NCBI GenBank assembly: GCA_900315035.1
Contig: OMXO01000026.1
Location: forward strand, 1-64,000
Origin: an uncultured Prevotella sp.
GTDB taxonomy: Bacteria > Bacteroidota > Bacteroidia > Bacteroidales > Bacteroidaceae
Direction of reading: 5' to 3'
DNA: 64,000 nucleotides
Shown: positions 44,501-52,621 of the stretch, piece after piece
How the letters are laid out: the number at the start of each line of letters is the position of its first letter
Numbering within the stretch: the first letter of the stretch is position 1
Position numbers and translations under genes: made by a program
The notes under the pieces: generated by a model
The model's database searches: none
What the model was told of the DNA's origin: nothing
What the model saw: only the letters and a program-made list of their open reading frames with translations

Positions 44501-44858
44501 CTACTGGCTGAATGGCGACAACTCTGGTTCAATGTTCACTCAAACCTGTAACACCTATGTCAAGGAGTACTGGACACCAGAGAACCCCACCAACGAGTAT
44601 GGTCGTCTGAACGCTGTAGGCCCATCAGGTGTTACTGGCATCGAGAAAGTATATAACCGCAGTTTCGTACGTCTTGACAACATCACACTGGGTTACACGC
44701 TTCCGAGAAACCTGACCAACAAGTGGGGTATCCAGCGTGTACACGTCACTGCCGGCATCAACAATGTGTTCACTATCGATAGCTGGAAATATGGCGATCC
44801 TGAGACAGGTGGCTTCGCAAACCGCCAGTTCCAGTTCGGTCTGAACGTAACACTTTAA
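41574..44858 (+). CDS. SusC-like TonB-dependent outer membrane transporter
   Basis: A 1094-aa protein. Signal peptide to about residue 34, carboxypeptidase-regulatory-like domain (VVDKSGEPIIGATIKVK) at 45-125, TonB-box-like and plug region (EVVVVGYGT, DVLKDASSAAIYGAKAASGVI), then a 22-strand barrel ending in an aromatic residue pattern QFQFGLNVTL. It imports oligosaccharides, capped by the SusD protein of the next gene. The gene is full length with a dedicated promoter. Confidence 0.95.
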   Translation: MKYANLISPSRKLYFAMALAAGMVAIPLPTMANQAVQNVQQSGVVKGQVVDKSGEPIIGATIKVKNIENVGTVTDFDGNFELKSVPTSGTLVVSYIGYTTKEMAYRNGQTLKVTIEEDSETLQEVVVVGYGTMRKKDLTGSVVQIDPSKLADQNPGSVQDLLRGTPGLQIGFDSSAKGSGASIQLRGQNSLYTDGAHNSPLIILDGMQFAGELSEINPDDIEQIDVLKDASSAAIYGAKAASGVIIITTKKGKEGKPVINVSVNLAANTKAAYRDVFGPDAYMKYREDWFKAQTYGYREDGTWGYYGKDSGIPAGYYDNVNNISQYGITQDQWASNGPKTLQAGESMLSLYARRMGFDADAALVMENFLAGRTYNWEDATFRTGFNQDYNASISGATEKVNYYLGFGYLKNQGAIQGDDYKAYRANMKINAKITDWLEMGANVNFQDRSDTSSPVPLKDNYWEDNQLRESPYASRYTADGSEQQYPRTGNPTNGGYNYHFQQQYIGLQKGYTVLNTIFNAKVTLPFGFTYQFNIAPRLQWFYDRYHMSAELPNSDPATRGVNRNSSKTYNWNLNNTLTWDRTFNDLHHFTVTLVQEAEENKYWSDNISARNITPTDVLGFHYISGANKEQSSFSTDDTHYTAAAYLGRLFYGFMDRYMLTATVRRDGYSAFGQNNPWANFWSLGASWVLSEEKFAQDWKWLNMAKLRVSYGTNGNRSLKDTYLALSNLANGGLYAYYKTGSLSQEVLNALSVSRLGNPNLEWEKTSSWNFGLDFSVLDRRLSGSIDVYHKRTHDMIMGQRLPNFTGFSSITTNLGEVTNTGFEITLRSVNIDQENFKWNTSVGFSYNKNKIKHLYYEYDENGKELDDTSNGWFIGKPIGEIWYWETDGIWQANEADQAALVNQKPGDPKVVNVCTDDDKILEDGTRVPVYNDKDRTYQGTTQPPIYWNMRNDFEFFKDFTFSFSMYSYMGHKSRAGYWLNGDNSGSMFTQTCNTYVKEYWTPENPTNEYGRLNAVGPSGVTGIEKVYNRSFVRLDNITLGYTLPRNLTNKWGIQRVHVTAGINNVFTIDSWKYGDPETGGFANRQFQFGLNVTL

Positions 44859-44904
44859 GAGAAGGTAAAAACAGGTCAAACAGAAAAAGTAAAATCAGAA
44901 AATT

Positions 44905-46932
44905 ATGAATACCAAGAATATATTAAAAGGTAGCTTGGCAATGGTTGCAATGTCTTCGATGATGGTCGGCTGTACGTCTGACTTCCTGGAGCAGGATCCG
45001 CTGTCATTCTATGAGCCAGCAGCTACCTATAGCACAGAGGCTGGTCTTCAGGCCGCTCTGGCGCAATGTGACAAGCAGTTGAAAACCTATCGTATCGATG
45101 GTAACTGGAACAATGTAGGTATCTTTACGAACTACCTGATGTCGGATGTTGGTATGTATGCCAAGACCGATATGGGTGGTGGTTTCCAGGACAACTTCGA
45201 TGCCAAGCTCACACCGACCTCAGGTATGGCTGGCGGTGGCGATGCTAACTATATGCAGCGCTTCTGGGATCAGGGTTTCAGCATGGTGAAATATGCCAAT
45301 ACCATCCTTTCATATATTGACAATGTAAAAGGTCTCGACGATGCTACACGCGATGCCTACAAAGGCCGCGCCTATTTCCATCGCGCCTATGCCTATTACA
45401 ACCTCGCCCTGCAGTTTGGTGACATTCCCCTTATCACGAAGCTCATCAGCGTACCTAAGCGTAACTACACCTCTACCAGCAAGGAAGCCATCTTCAAGAT
45501 GCTCGTTCACGACCTGGAGTTTGCTGTGCAGCACGTACCGTCACAGTCAAAGATGTCGTTTGTAGGTCAGGTAAACCAGGAGGGATGTATGCATCTGCTC
45601 GTGAAGTGCTACCTCGCTGTCGGTGAGTATGCCAAGGCAGAGCAGGTTGCTACAGACCTGATCAACAATCACGGTCTGAAGCTGATGACAGAGAACTTCG
45701 GGACCTGGCAGCCTTCAGGCGCTGAGGATACATGGAAGGTGACCCGTAATGTCGTATGGGACCTGCATCGTACTCCCAACATCGCCGACCCTGCCAACAA
45801 GGAGACCATCATGATGATTTCTAACTCCAACGACCAGGACTTCACCACCTATAATGTGATGCGTGCCTGCTTTGCCCACTGGAGCAATGGTATCATCCGC
45901 GATCCTCACGGACTGGGTGGCCCTGGCGTGAATATTGCCCGTAACAACAAAGACTACAACGCAGAACTCGACTGGGTGCGTGCAGCCGGACGTGGTATTG
46001 CCGTTAACCGTACCTCTTACTTCTACAATAAGACCATCTGGATGTACGATGGTGAATACGACTGGCAAGACCTGCGCCACAACCGTGAGGTTGGTAACTG
46101 GATGGAGATGGAAGACTTCAAGTATAATAACCGCAAGTCTGACTGCTACGGACAGAACTATCAGCTCTATGCTACAGAAGACTACGTAGATCCCTCTGAT
46201 CCTTCAAAGGTGCTCGTACACAAAGGCGATATCCTCTGCTCTGACACGATCCGTAGCTGGTATCCTACACCGCTCTATCAGGTATATATCCTCGATACAC
46301 CTAACGAAAACAATATGGGTGCCAACCAGTTCCAGGGAGCATCAGGTAAGGGTGCCAATGGCGACATGTACCTGTTCCGTCTGGCTGAGACCTATCTGCT
46401 CCGTGCAGAGGCTCGTCTCTATCAGAAGAACGCAACTGGTGCTGCAGAAGACGTGAATGCTGTACGTAAGCGTGCAAACGCCAAGAAGATGTACACCACT
46501 GTCAATATTGGTGACATCATGGCTGAGCGTGCCCGTGAGCTCTATCTTGAGGAGTTCCGTCAGGCAGAGATGGTTCGCGTAAGCTGGTGTCTGGCCCGCA
46601 GTGGTGTGGCTGACGAGTGGGGTAACACCTACGATCTCAACACCTGGGACAAGCAGGAGGGTACAGATCTGAATGGCGGCAGCTACTGGTTCCGTCGTTG
46701 CACCACCTACAACGTGTTCAACCACGACTATGGTAAGGGACAGCAAGGTAACCAGACCTTCGAGTACAAGATCAACAAGCACAATTTGTTCTGGCCTGTT
46801 CCCAACTCAGCCATTACTGCCAACAACAAAGGCCAGCTGCGCCAGAACTATGGTTATGACGGCTACAGCGAAAGCATTCCTATGTGGACAAACTGGGAAG
46901 ATGCTGTGGCTGATGAAGAAAAAGCAAATTAG
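44905..46932 (+). CDS. SusD-like surface glycan-binding lipoprotein
   Basis: A 675-aa lipoprotein with lipobox MVGCTSDF and the SusD/RagB fold: an N-terminal helical part with TPR-like packing (DATRDAYKGRAYFHRAYAYYNLA) and C-terminal conserved LAETYLLRAEARL and RARELYLEEFRQ. It caps the SusC barrel and selects the imported glycan. At 675 aa it is longer than many SusD proteins (500-600 aa). It begins 46 nt after susC, and a terminator follows. Confidence 0.95.
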   Translation: MNTKNILKGSLAMVAMSSMMVGCTSDFLEQDPLSFYEPAATYSTEAGLQAALAQCDKQLKTYRIDGNWNNVGIFTNYLMSDVGMYAKTDMGGGFQDNFDAKLTPTSGMAGGGDANYMQRFWDQGFSMVKYANTILSYIDNVKGLDDATRDAYKGRAYFHRAYAYYNLALQFGDIPLITKLISVPKRNYTSTSKEAIFKMLVHDLEFAVQHVPSQSKMSFVGQVNQEGCMHLLVKCYLAVGEYAKAEQVATDLINNHGLKLMTENFGTWQPSGAEDTWKVTRNVVWDLHRTPNIADPANKETIMMISNSNDQDFTTYNVMRACFAHWSNGIIRDPHGLGGPGVNIARNNKDYNAELDWVRAAGRGIAVNRTSYFYNKTIWMYDGEYDWQDLRHNREVGNWMEMEDFKYNNRKSDCYGQNYQLYATEDYVDPSDPSKVLVHKGDILCSDTIRSWYPTPLYQVYILDTPNENNMGANQFQGASGKGANGDMYLFRLAETYLLRAEARLYQKNATGAAEDVNAVRKRANAKKMYTTVNIGDIMAERARELYLEEFRQAEMVRVSWCLARSGVADEWGNTYDLNTWDKQEGTDLNGGSYWFRRCTTYNVFNHDYGKGQQGNQTFEYKINKHNLFWPVPNSAITANNKGQLRQNYGYDGYSESIPMWTNWEDAVADEEKAN

Positions 46933-46985
46933 TTTCGTTCATACATAATTTTGGTTAGTAGTTAACGTTATTATTACTAGGCGGA

Positions 46986-47018
46986 GGGGCAGTCTATGCG
47001 ACGTAGGCTGCCCCTTTT
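46986..47018 (+). terminator. Hairpin terminator between susD and GH105 gene
   Basis: GGGGCAG-T-CTA / TAG-G-CTGCCCC (46986-46996 and 47004-47014) with loop TGCGACG, then TTTT. A strong stem with a U tract. No new -7 element is visible before the GH105 gene, so downstream genes probably depend on partial read-through. Confidence 0.7.
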
Positions 47019-47034
47019 CAAAAAACAAACTAAT

Positions 47035-48150
47035 ATGAGAAGACTACTTATCGCAATATCCATCCTATCTACCTTGTCGCTACAGGCCAGAAACTGGACA
47101 GCCGACGAGGTAAAGGATGTCGTCAGAAAGGTCAATACCTACTGGCAAACCAACAATCCCGCAGAAGTACGCTCGTTCTGGGACAATGCTGCCTATCATA
47201 CTGGCAATATGGAAGTCTATAAGCTTCTGAAAGACGAGAAGATGCTCGACTACAGCATCAGATGGGCAGAGCACAACCAGTGGCAAGGTGCCACAGAGCC
47301 CGATCCTGCTAAATGGAAATACAAGAATTACGGTGAGGGACCCGATTATGTGCTCTTCGGCGATTGGCAGATCTGCTTCCAGACCTATATCGACCTCTAT
47401 AACCTCTCAAAAGACGAGAAGAAGGTGGCTCGTGCCAAGGAGGTGATGGGGTACGAAGCCGACTCAAAAGCCAACGACTACTGGTGGTGGGCTGATGCCC
47501 TCTATATGGTCATGCCCGTATTGACAAAGATGTATAAGCTGACAGGAGACACCAAATACCTGCGCAAGCTCTACGACAACATCCTTTACAGCGACAGCAT
47601 CATGCTCGATAAGGAAACGGGCCTCTATTTTCGTGATGGACGCTATGTCTATCCCAAGCACAAGACCGAATTAGGCAAGAAGGATTTCTGGGCCCGTGGC
47701 GATGGTTGGGTACTCGCCGGTCTAGCCAAGGTGTTGCAGGATATGCCTGAATCGTATGTACGCCAGCCTTTCTTTGTAGAGAAATTCACCAATCTCGCAC
47801 GTGCCGTCAAAAAGACCCAGCAACGCGAAGGACACTGGACACGTTCGATGATGGATCCCGCTCAGGCTCCTGGCTATGAGACCTCAGGAACAGCTTTCTT
47901 CTGTTACGGACTGCTCTGGGGCGTGAACAACGGTTACCTTCAGGAAAAAGAGTTTGCACCCACTATCAAGAAAGCCTGGAAATATCTGACAGAGACCGCT
48001 CTCCAGAAGGACGGAAAGGTCGGCTATGTACAACCGATTGGTGACAGAGCTATTCCTGGACAGGTGATTAATGCCGATTCTCAGCAGAACTTCGGTGTAG
48101 GCGCTTTCCTGTTGGCAGCATGCGAATACTATAGATATATCAGCCGATGA
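47035..48150 (+). CDS. GH105 unsaturated glucuronyl/galacturonyl hydrolase
   Basis: A 371-aa protein with an (alpha/alpha)6 barrel of the YteR/YesR type and a signal peptide (MRRLLIAISILSTLSLQA). Recognisable parts are the DYWWWADALYMVMPV segment near 145, where the catalytic Asp lies, and the RGDGWVLAGLAKVL segment near 222. It removes unsaturated uronic acid from the non-reducing ends left by lyases. I start at ATG 47035. An upstream in-frame ATG at 46996 lies in the terminator hairpin. The lyase-like gene follows in an ATGA overlap. Confidence 0.88.
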   Translation: MRRLLIAISILSTLSLQARNWTADEVKDVVRKVNTYWQTNNPAEVRSFWDNAAYHTGNMEVYKLLKDEKMLDYSIRWAEHNQWQGATEPDPAKWKYKNYGEGPDYVLFGDWQICFQTYIDLYNLSKDEKKVARAKEVMGYEADSKANDYWWWADALYMVMPVLTKMYKLTGDTKYLRKLYDNILYSDSIMLDKETGLYFRDGRYVYPKHKTELGKKDFWARGDGWVLAGLAKVLQDMPESYVRQPFFVEKFTNLARAVKKTQQREGHWTRSMMDPAQAPGYETSGTAFFCYGLLWGVNNGYLQEKEFAPTIKKAWKYLTETALQKDGKVGYVQPIGDRAIPGQVINADSQQNFGVGAFLLAACEYYRYISR

Positions 48151-49985
48151 ACTTAAGAACATTGTTCAACACAGAGATACAGAGGTACAGAGATCTGATC
48201 GTCACTGTATCTCTGTGCTGCTGTGTTCAGAGCATGTCAGCTCAGTTGTTACCCAAGGCCGACGATTCTTTCTGGCTCGACTCCGTGCCTGCAGAAATGC
48301 GCCATAGTTACATTGCATACGGTGAGAAGTATCTTGGCAAACAGTGGACAGCACTCCCCTATTCAGTCTTCTCACAGTTCAGGACTAATGGTAACCGGGT
48401 GAACTATGAGGGACTGAACTTCGAGAAACGCCGCCATCTTGCTGCACTCGTGATGGCAGAAATCATGGAGGGCAAAGGCCGGTTCATGACAGACATTATA
48501 GACGGAATAGGCAGCTTCTGCGAGGAGACGTGGTGGGGCATCCCAGCCCACTATGGACCAAGTACTCCACTGACGGAAGACCAGACGGTGGACCTCTTCA
48601 ATGCAGAAACAGCCAACCTCATAGCCTGGACACGCTACATGCTCCAACCAAAGTTCAATAAGTTCTCACCACATCTCTGCCTGCGTATCGACCGCGAGAT
48701 AGAGCGCCGAATCCTGAAGCCAGCGCTAGAGAAAGACTATTGGTGGAAAAAAGCCGGCATGAACTGGAATCCCTGGATATGTTCCAACTGGCTGGCCTGT
48801 GTGCTTATCTGTGAAAAAGACGAAGCACGAAAGGCAGAAGCCATCCGTCAGATCAAGAACTCTACACAGATCTTCATCAACTCCTATCCTGAAGATGGCG
48901 GATGCGACGAAGGAGCCGGCTATTGGGATCGTGCCGCCGCCTCGATGTTCGAGGTGCTACGCCTATTAGCCACAGAAAAATCCCCTCTCTCCCCAGCCGA
49001 CTCTCTCACCTCTCACCTCTCACCCCTCACCTCTAAAATCAAGAGAATGGCCTCTTATGCCTACAAGACATACATCGGCCATGACTACTGTATCAGTTTT
49101 GCTGATGCACACGAGAACAAAGCTATCCAGCAAATCAACATCGTTTATCCCTTCGGGCTTTTCCTCAACGACAAGACGATGTGTGAGTTTGGCGCCTATT
49201 TAGGTCGGCAGAAACACATGCTAGAAAATCCCGCAGCCCTCTACGACAAGAGCGGCAATTTCCCCACCCTCAGTCGTGAGCTCTTCTTCCTGAGACATAT
49301 CCGCGAGTTCATCGCTGAAGAACCACGCGAGCCGTTATTAAAAGATGTGTGGCTTGGTAATCTGCAAATTATGACTGCCCGCCGCAATAACTTATATGTG
49401 GCGATGAAGGGCGGCCATAACAATGAGAGCCATAATCACAACGACGTCGGCTCTTTCATCGTCTATATCGACAATGAGCCATTGTTCATTGACCCTGGTG
49501 TCGGAGAATACACCTCGAAGACATTCGGTAACGAGCGCTATACCATCTGGACGATGCAGTCGGGCTATCACAATCTGCCCCAAATCAACGGCATCGACCA
49601 GAAAGACGGCAAAGAGTTTGCTGCCAAAGTCATCAGTCATAAAGACGGGCAGTTAACACTCGACATCGCAGGTGCTTATCCAACCGAGGCTTCGGTAAAG
49701 TCATGGAAACGGACCGTTACAGCATCTCAGTCAGAGATCGTTGTCACCGAGAACTATGAACTTAATGAGTATAAGGCTCCTACCCGACTGATGCTGATGA
49801 CCACCAACCGTGATGCACTGAAGCATATCAGCTACAGCACCAGTCAGTTGGAAGCCAATATAGAGAACATCAGCGGTCAACTCGACCCCATATTGCAAGG
49901 CATGTGGGGCAAGGAGATGTATCGAATTATACTCACCGTGAAATCGAAAAAGACCAAGAATCAACTTAAATACACTATCAGATGA
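48147..49985 (+). CDS. Heparinase II/III-like polysaccharide lyase
   Basis: A 612-aa protein with an alpha/alpha toroid (about 60-370) and a C-terminal beta-sandwich. The family-diagnostic loop GGHNNESHNHNDVGSF near residue 423 carries the His/Asn metal and catalytic residues. It would cut uronic-acid-containing glycans to give unsaturated ends, and GH105 just upstream would then remove these. The N-terminus is an atypical signal: MNLRTLFNTEIQRYRDL precedes a hydrophobic stretch ending MSAQ. A low-complexity insert lies at residues 286-297. Confidence 0.75.
   Translation: MNLRTLFNTEIQRYRDLIVTVSLCCCVQSMSAQLLPKADDSFWLDSVPAEMRHSYIAYGEKYLGKQWTALPYSVFSQFRTNGNRVNYEGLNFEKRRHLAALVMAEIMEGKGRFMTDIIDGIGSFCEETWWGIPAHYGPSTPLTEDQTVDLFNAETANLIAWTRYMLQPKFNKFSPHLCLRIDREIERRILKPALEKDYWWKKAGMNWNPWICSNWLACVLICEKDEARKAEAIRQIKNSTQIFINSYPEDGGCDEGAGYWDRAAASMFEVLRLLATEKSPLSPADSLTSHLSPLTSKIKRMASYAYKTYIGHDYCISFADAHENKAIQQINIVYPFGLFLNDKTMCEFGAYLGRQKHMLENPAALYDKSGNFPTLSRELFFLRHIREFIAEEPREPLLKDVWLGNLQIMTARRNNLYVAMKGGHNNESHNHNDVGSFIVYIDNEPLFIDPGVGEYTSKTFGNERYTIWTMQSGYHNLPQINGIDQKDGKEFAAKVISHKDGQLTLDIAGAYPTEASVKSWKRTVTASQSEIVVTENYELNEYKAPTRLMLMTTNRDALKHISYSTSQLEANIENISGQLDPILQGMWGKEMYRIILTVKSKKTKNQLKYTIR
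49004..49035 (+). repeat. CTCTCAC simple repeat inside the lyase gene
   Basis: Runs of a 7-bp unit CTCTCAC with variants, in frame, encoding SLTSHLSPLTSK in a surface loop. The length is not stable in this type of repeat, and it looks like an inserted element rather than conserved protein. Confidence 0.6.
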
Positions 49986-51241
49986 AAAGACTACTCATCC
50001 TTATCGCAGCCCTCGCGCTGCTCCTGCCCATTCAGGCAGCCAAGAAACAGAAGGCACAGCAGACCGACCGTGAATACTGGTGCTCGTTAGCCTACAAGAT
50101 GGCACAACCCGTATTGGAGAACATGGCCAAAGGCGAACTCCAAAAGAACATGAAGACCGAGTTCTCGCCCTCTTTCGACAATCGCGACCGCTCCGTGGTA
50201 TATATGGAAACCTTTGGGCGACTGATGGCAGGTATTGCACCTTGGCTGACGTTACCCGATGACGATACCGCAGAAGGAAAACAGCGCCGTCAACTTCGTG
50301 AATGGGCATTGGCTTCCTATAAGAACTCCGTAGATCCAGATTCACCCGACTACCTCTGTTGGGGCAAAGCCGGACAGAACCTCGTAGATGCTGCCTATAT
50401 CGCAGAGTCGTTCCTACGCGCTTGGGATACTTTGTGGATGCCCCTTGACGAGGTGACAAAGCAAAGATATATCAAAGAGTTCCAAGCTATGCGCAAGATT
50501 GATCCGCCATACACCAACTGGTTCCTCTTCTCATCGACCATCGAGAGCCTGTTGGCAAAAGCTGGTGCACAATACGATGAATTTCGTGTGAATACAGCTT
50601 GCCGGAAGGTTGAAGAGTGGTATGTAGGCGATGGCTGGTATGCAGACGGCCCCGTGTTTGCCTTCGACTATTATTCAAGCTACGTCTTCCATGCCATGTA
50701 TCTGGAAACCCTGCAAGCTATGGTCGATGCGAAAGCCAATACACGGCTCGACTATCAGAAATACTGGGATCGTGCGTTGAAACGCGCCCAGAAATTCAGC
50801 ATCATCCTTGAGCGCTTCATCTCGCCAGAAGGAACCTTCCCCGTTATCGGCCGATCCACACCTTATCGTATGGCTGCCATGCAACCATTGGCCTTGATGG
50901 CCTGGTATCAGAAATTGCCGTCTGATCTCAGTAATGGTCAGATACGTGCAGCTCTGACTAAAGTGCTCCACCGCATGTTCGACCAGCAACAGAATTTCAA
51001 TGACGGGGGTTACCTTACTATCGGTTTCTGTGGTTCACAGCCAGAGACAGCCGACTGGTACACCAACAACGGCTCGCTCTACATGACCTCGTTAGCCTTT
51101 ATGCCCCTCGGCTTGCCTGCCTCACATCCGTTCTGGACGGATGCACCGCAACCTTGGACACAAGTCAAAGCCTGGGGTGGACAACCCTTCCCAAAGGATC
51201 ACCGTTGGGCCGACGATATCCACACTCGCGACAAGTGGTAA
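49982..51241 (+). CDS. DUF2264 domain protein
   Basis: A 419-aa protein: signal peptide (ending PIQAA), then DUF2264, an (alpha/alpha) toroid. Typical elements are YMETFGRLMAGIAPW near 73, NWFLFSSTIES near 180, and GDGWYADGPVFAFDYYSSYV near 216. Some DUF2264 proteins act as beta-glucuronidases on arabinogalactan (assigned to GH154, from memory). It starts in an ATGA overlap with the lyase gene and is the last gene of the PUL. Confidence 0.8.
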   Translation: MKRLLILIAALALLLPIQAAKKQKAQQTDREYWCSLAYKMAQPVLENMAKGELQKNMKTEFSPSFDNRDRSVVYMETFGRLMAGIAPWLTLPDDDTAEGKQRRQLREWALASYKNSVDPDSPDYLCWGKAGQNLVDAAYIAESFLRAWDTLWMPLDEVTKQRYIKEFQAMRKIDPPYTNWFLFSSTIESLLAKAGAQYDEFRVNTACRKVEEWYVGDGWYADGPVFAFDYYSSYVFHAMYLETLQAMVDAKANTRLDYQKYWDRALKRAQKFSIILERFISPEGTFPVIGRSTPYRMAAMQPLALMAWYQKLPSDLSNGQIRAALTKVLHRMFDQQQNFNDGGYLTIGFCGSQPETADWYTNNGSLYMTSLAFMPLGLPASHPFWTDAPQPWTQVKAWGGQPFPKDHRWADDIHTRDKW

Positions 51242-51286
51242 TTGAAGAAACGTAAGAAACAGCTGAGGATTTTCCCCTGATACAGA

Positions 51287-52291
51287 TTATAGCTTATCGA
51301 TGTCCTTGGCCGTCAATCCTGTTGCCTGTATGATGAAATCTGGTGTAGCACCCATTTCCTTCATCTTACGGGCAATAGATTTTGCTTTAGATAACTCACC
51401 TTCAGCACGACCTTCAGCACGCCCCTCAACACGGCCTTCAGCAAGCCCTTCTGCACGACCTTCAGCAAGGCCTTCGGCACGACCTTCGGCAAGGCCGAGT
51501 TCATGTCCTTCGGCATGCCCCTCAATTCTGGCAGCATCAAAGGCATCACTCTGAACAGCCAGCGCATCAAGATGACGTTCATAAGCCAGTTGGTCGGCAC
51601 GGCTCATCTGCATATATAGCAACTTTTCACGTGCCTCGGCCAAACCGGGGGTAGTAGTATCATCCTTGATCCGGCCGTTCTTCAGGTAGTCGAGCCACTC
51701 CTCAATGGGAGTTGTTGCCACATCGTTGAACTCGTTAACCCGAATCAAATAGTATTCCGGGAAGACCTCCTCCGGTGCCTTCATCCTAATGACATTATTC
51801 TCTTTGATATTCACCTTCAAAGTGTCGCCAGTATGCACACCTACAAAGGTGTTACGTCCGTGGTAGAGATAATCGGCACCCTGGCCCAGATCGAAGTAAA
51901 GAATATTAATGGAATAGACTTTCTTCACATTGCTATAGCGCTGTCCCAATGAGATATGCTCAGTGATGGCCTTAGCCACACCATAGAGGATACGCTCCAG
52001 ATAAAAGAGTTGCGTAGTGAGTTGCACTTCTACGATGATGATGTTGCCTTCTGAGTCCTTGGCCTTGATGTCAACACGGTTGAACTTATCGTCATCCGTC
52101 ATCTGATTGCCTTCGCTCTCAAGGATTTCATCAATCTTGATCTGCTCACCCAGCAAGACTGTGATAAGCCCCTCAAGCACACCAAAGTTGGCCTTGTCGC
52201 GAAGCATCCGCTTCACAGCCCAGTCAAACCGTATGTACTTCTCGTTAATCATCACTACTCCTTTCTTTGTTTCTTTACTTTTTGTTCTCAT
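51287..52291 (-). CDS. Rpn/PD-(D/E)XK nuclease family protein
   Basis: A 334-aa protein of the Rpn/PDDEXK_2 transposase-like group. The catalytic signature is seen as FNRVDIKAKDSEGNIIIVEVQL near residue 70 (Asp, then Glu-x-Gln). The C-terminal third contains repeated GLAEGRAE units (residues 253-297), then a helical tail MKEMGATPDFIIQATGL. Some Rpn proteins cut DNA and promote recombination. The gene is single and full length. A -7 element TAACTTTG is at 52320-52327. Confidence 0.85.
   Translation of the reverse strand: MRTKSKETKKGVVMINEKYIRFDWAVKRMLRDKANFGVLEGLITVLLGEQIKIDEILESEGNQMTDDDKFNRVDIKAKDSEGNIIIVEVQLTTQLFYLERILYGVAKAITEHISLGQRYSNVKKVYSINILYFDLGQGADYLYHGRNTFVGVHTGDTLKVNIKENNVIRMKAPEEVFPEYYLIRVNEFNDVATTPIEEWLDYLKNGRIKDDTTTPGLAEAREKLLYMQMSRADQLAYERHLDALAVQSDAFDAARIEGHAEGHELGLAEGRAEGLAEGRAEGLAEGRVEGRAEGRAEGELSKAKSIARKMKEMGATPDFIIQATGLTAKDIDKL
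51396..51530 (-). repeat. In-gene tandem repeat encoding (G)LAEGRAE
   Basis: Tandem 24-bp and 12-bp units of the type CTTGCCGAAGGTCGTGCC, with single-base variants, encode ten or so AEGR-type units. Such an array can change copy number by slippage without breaking the frame. Confidence 0.7.
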
Positions 52292-52621
52292 AGTTATTCG
52301 ATTTTATGATTAGACGCTGCAAAGTTACGAACTTATTTCGAAACTGCCAAATCTTTTATCCATAAAACATGGAAAATCAGGCTCAACAATGAGACAGGGG
52401 TGCTGTTAGCTTTCTATCTCCTTGGTTCGGCATCTTAAATGTCAGGGAAAAAAGAAGCCCCCGCCAGAAAATCAGCGGGGCTTATCTGACAATTATGGCA
52501 CTTCCTACAGCCACGAGGGAAAGATGAAGGATGTTCACGCTTCCTTTATGCCCTATGATTAAGAACATTTAACGCCCAAGCGTTTATAATAGTAGGAACA
52601 TTAACAACAGAACAGATAGAA
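52292..52621. other. 330-bp region without gene
   Basis: Between the Rpn gene and the DUF4377 lipoprotein gene. It contains the Rpn promoter near 52320 and a terminator-like hairpin on the minus strand at 52446-52482. I see no promoter consensus near 52580-52620 and no RNA gene. Confidence 0.6.
52446..52482 (-). terminator. Orphan minus-strand terminator
   Basis: On the minus strand AAGCCCCGC...GCGGGGGCTT (one bulged base, 10-nt loop) is followed by CTTTTTT. It is oriented so that a minus-strand transcript from the right would stop here, but no minus-strand gene lies immediately to the right. Confidence 0.6.

Noticed and set aside
51396..51530. CRISPR or satellite repeat
   Set aside because: The repeat is in frame inside the Rpn-type gene and encodes a regular helical segment.
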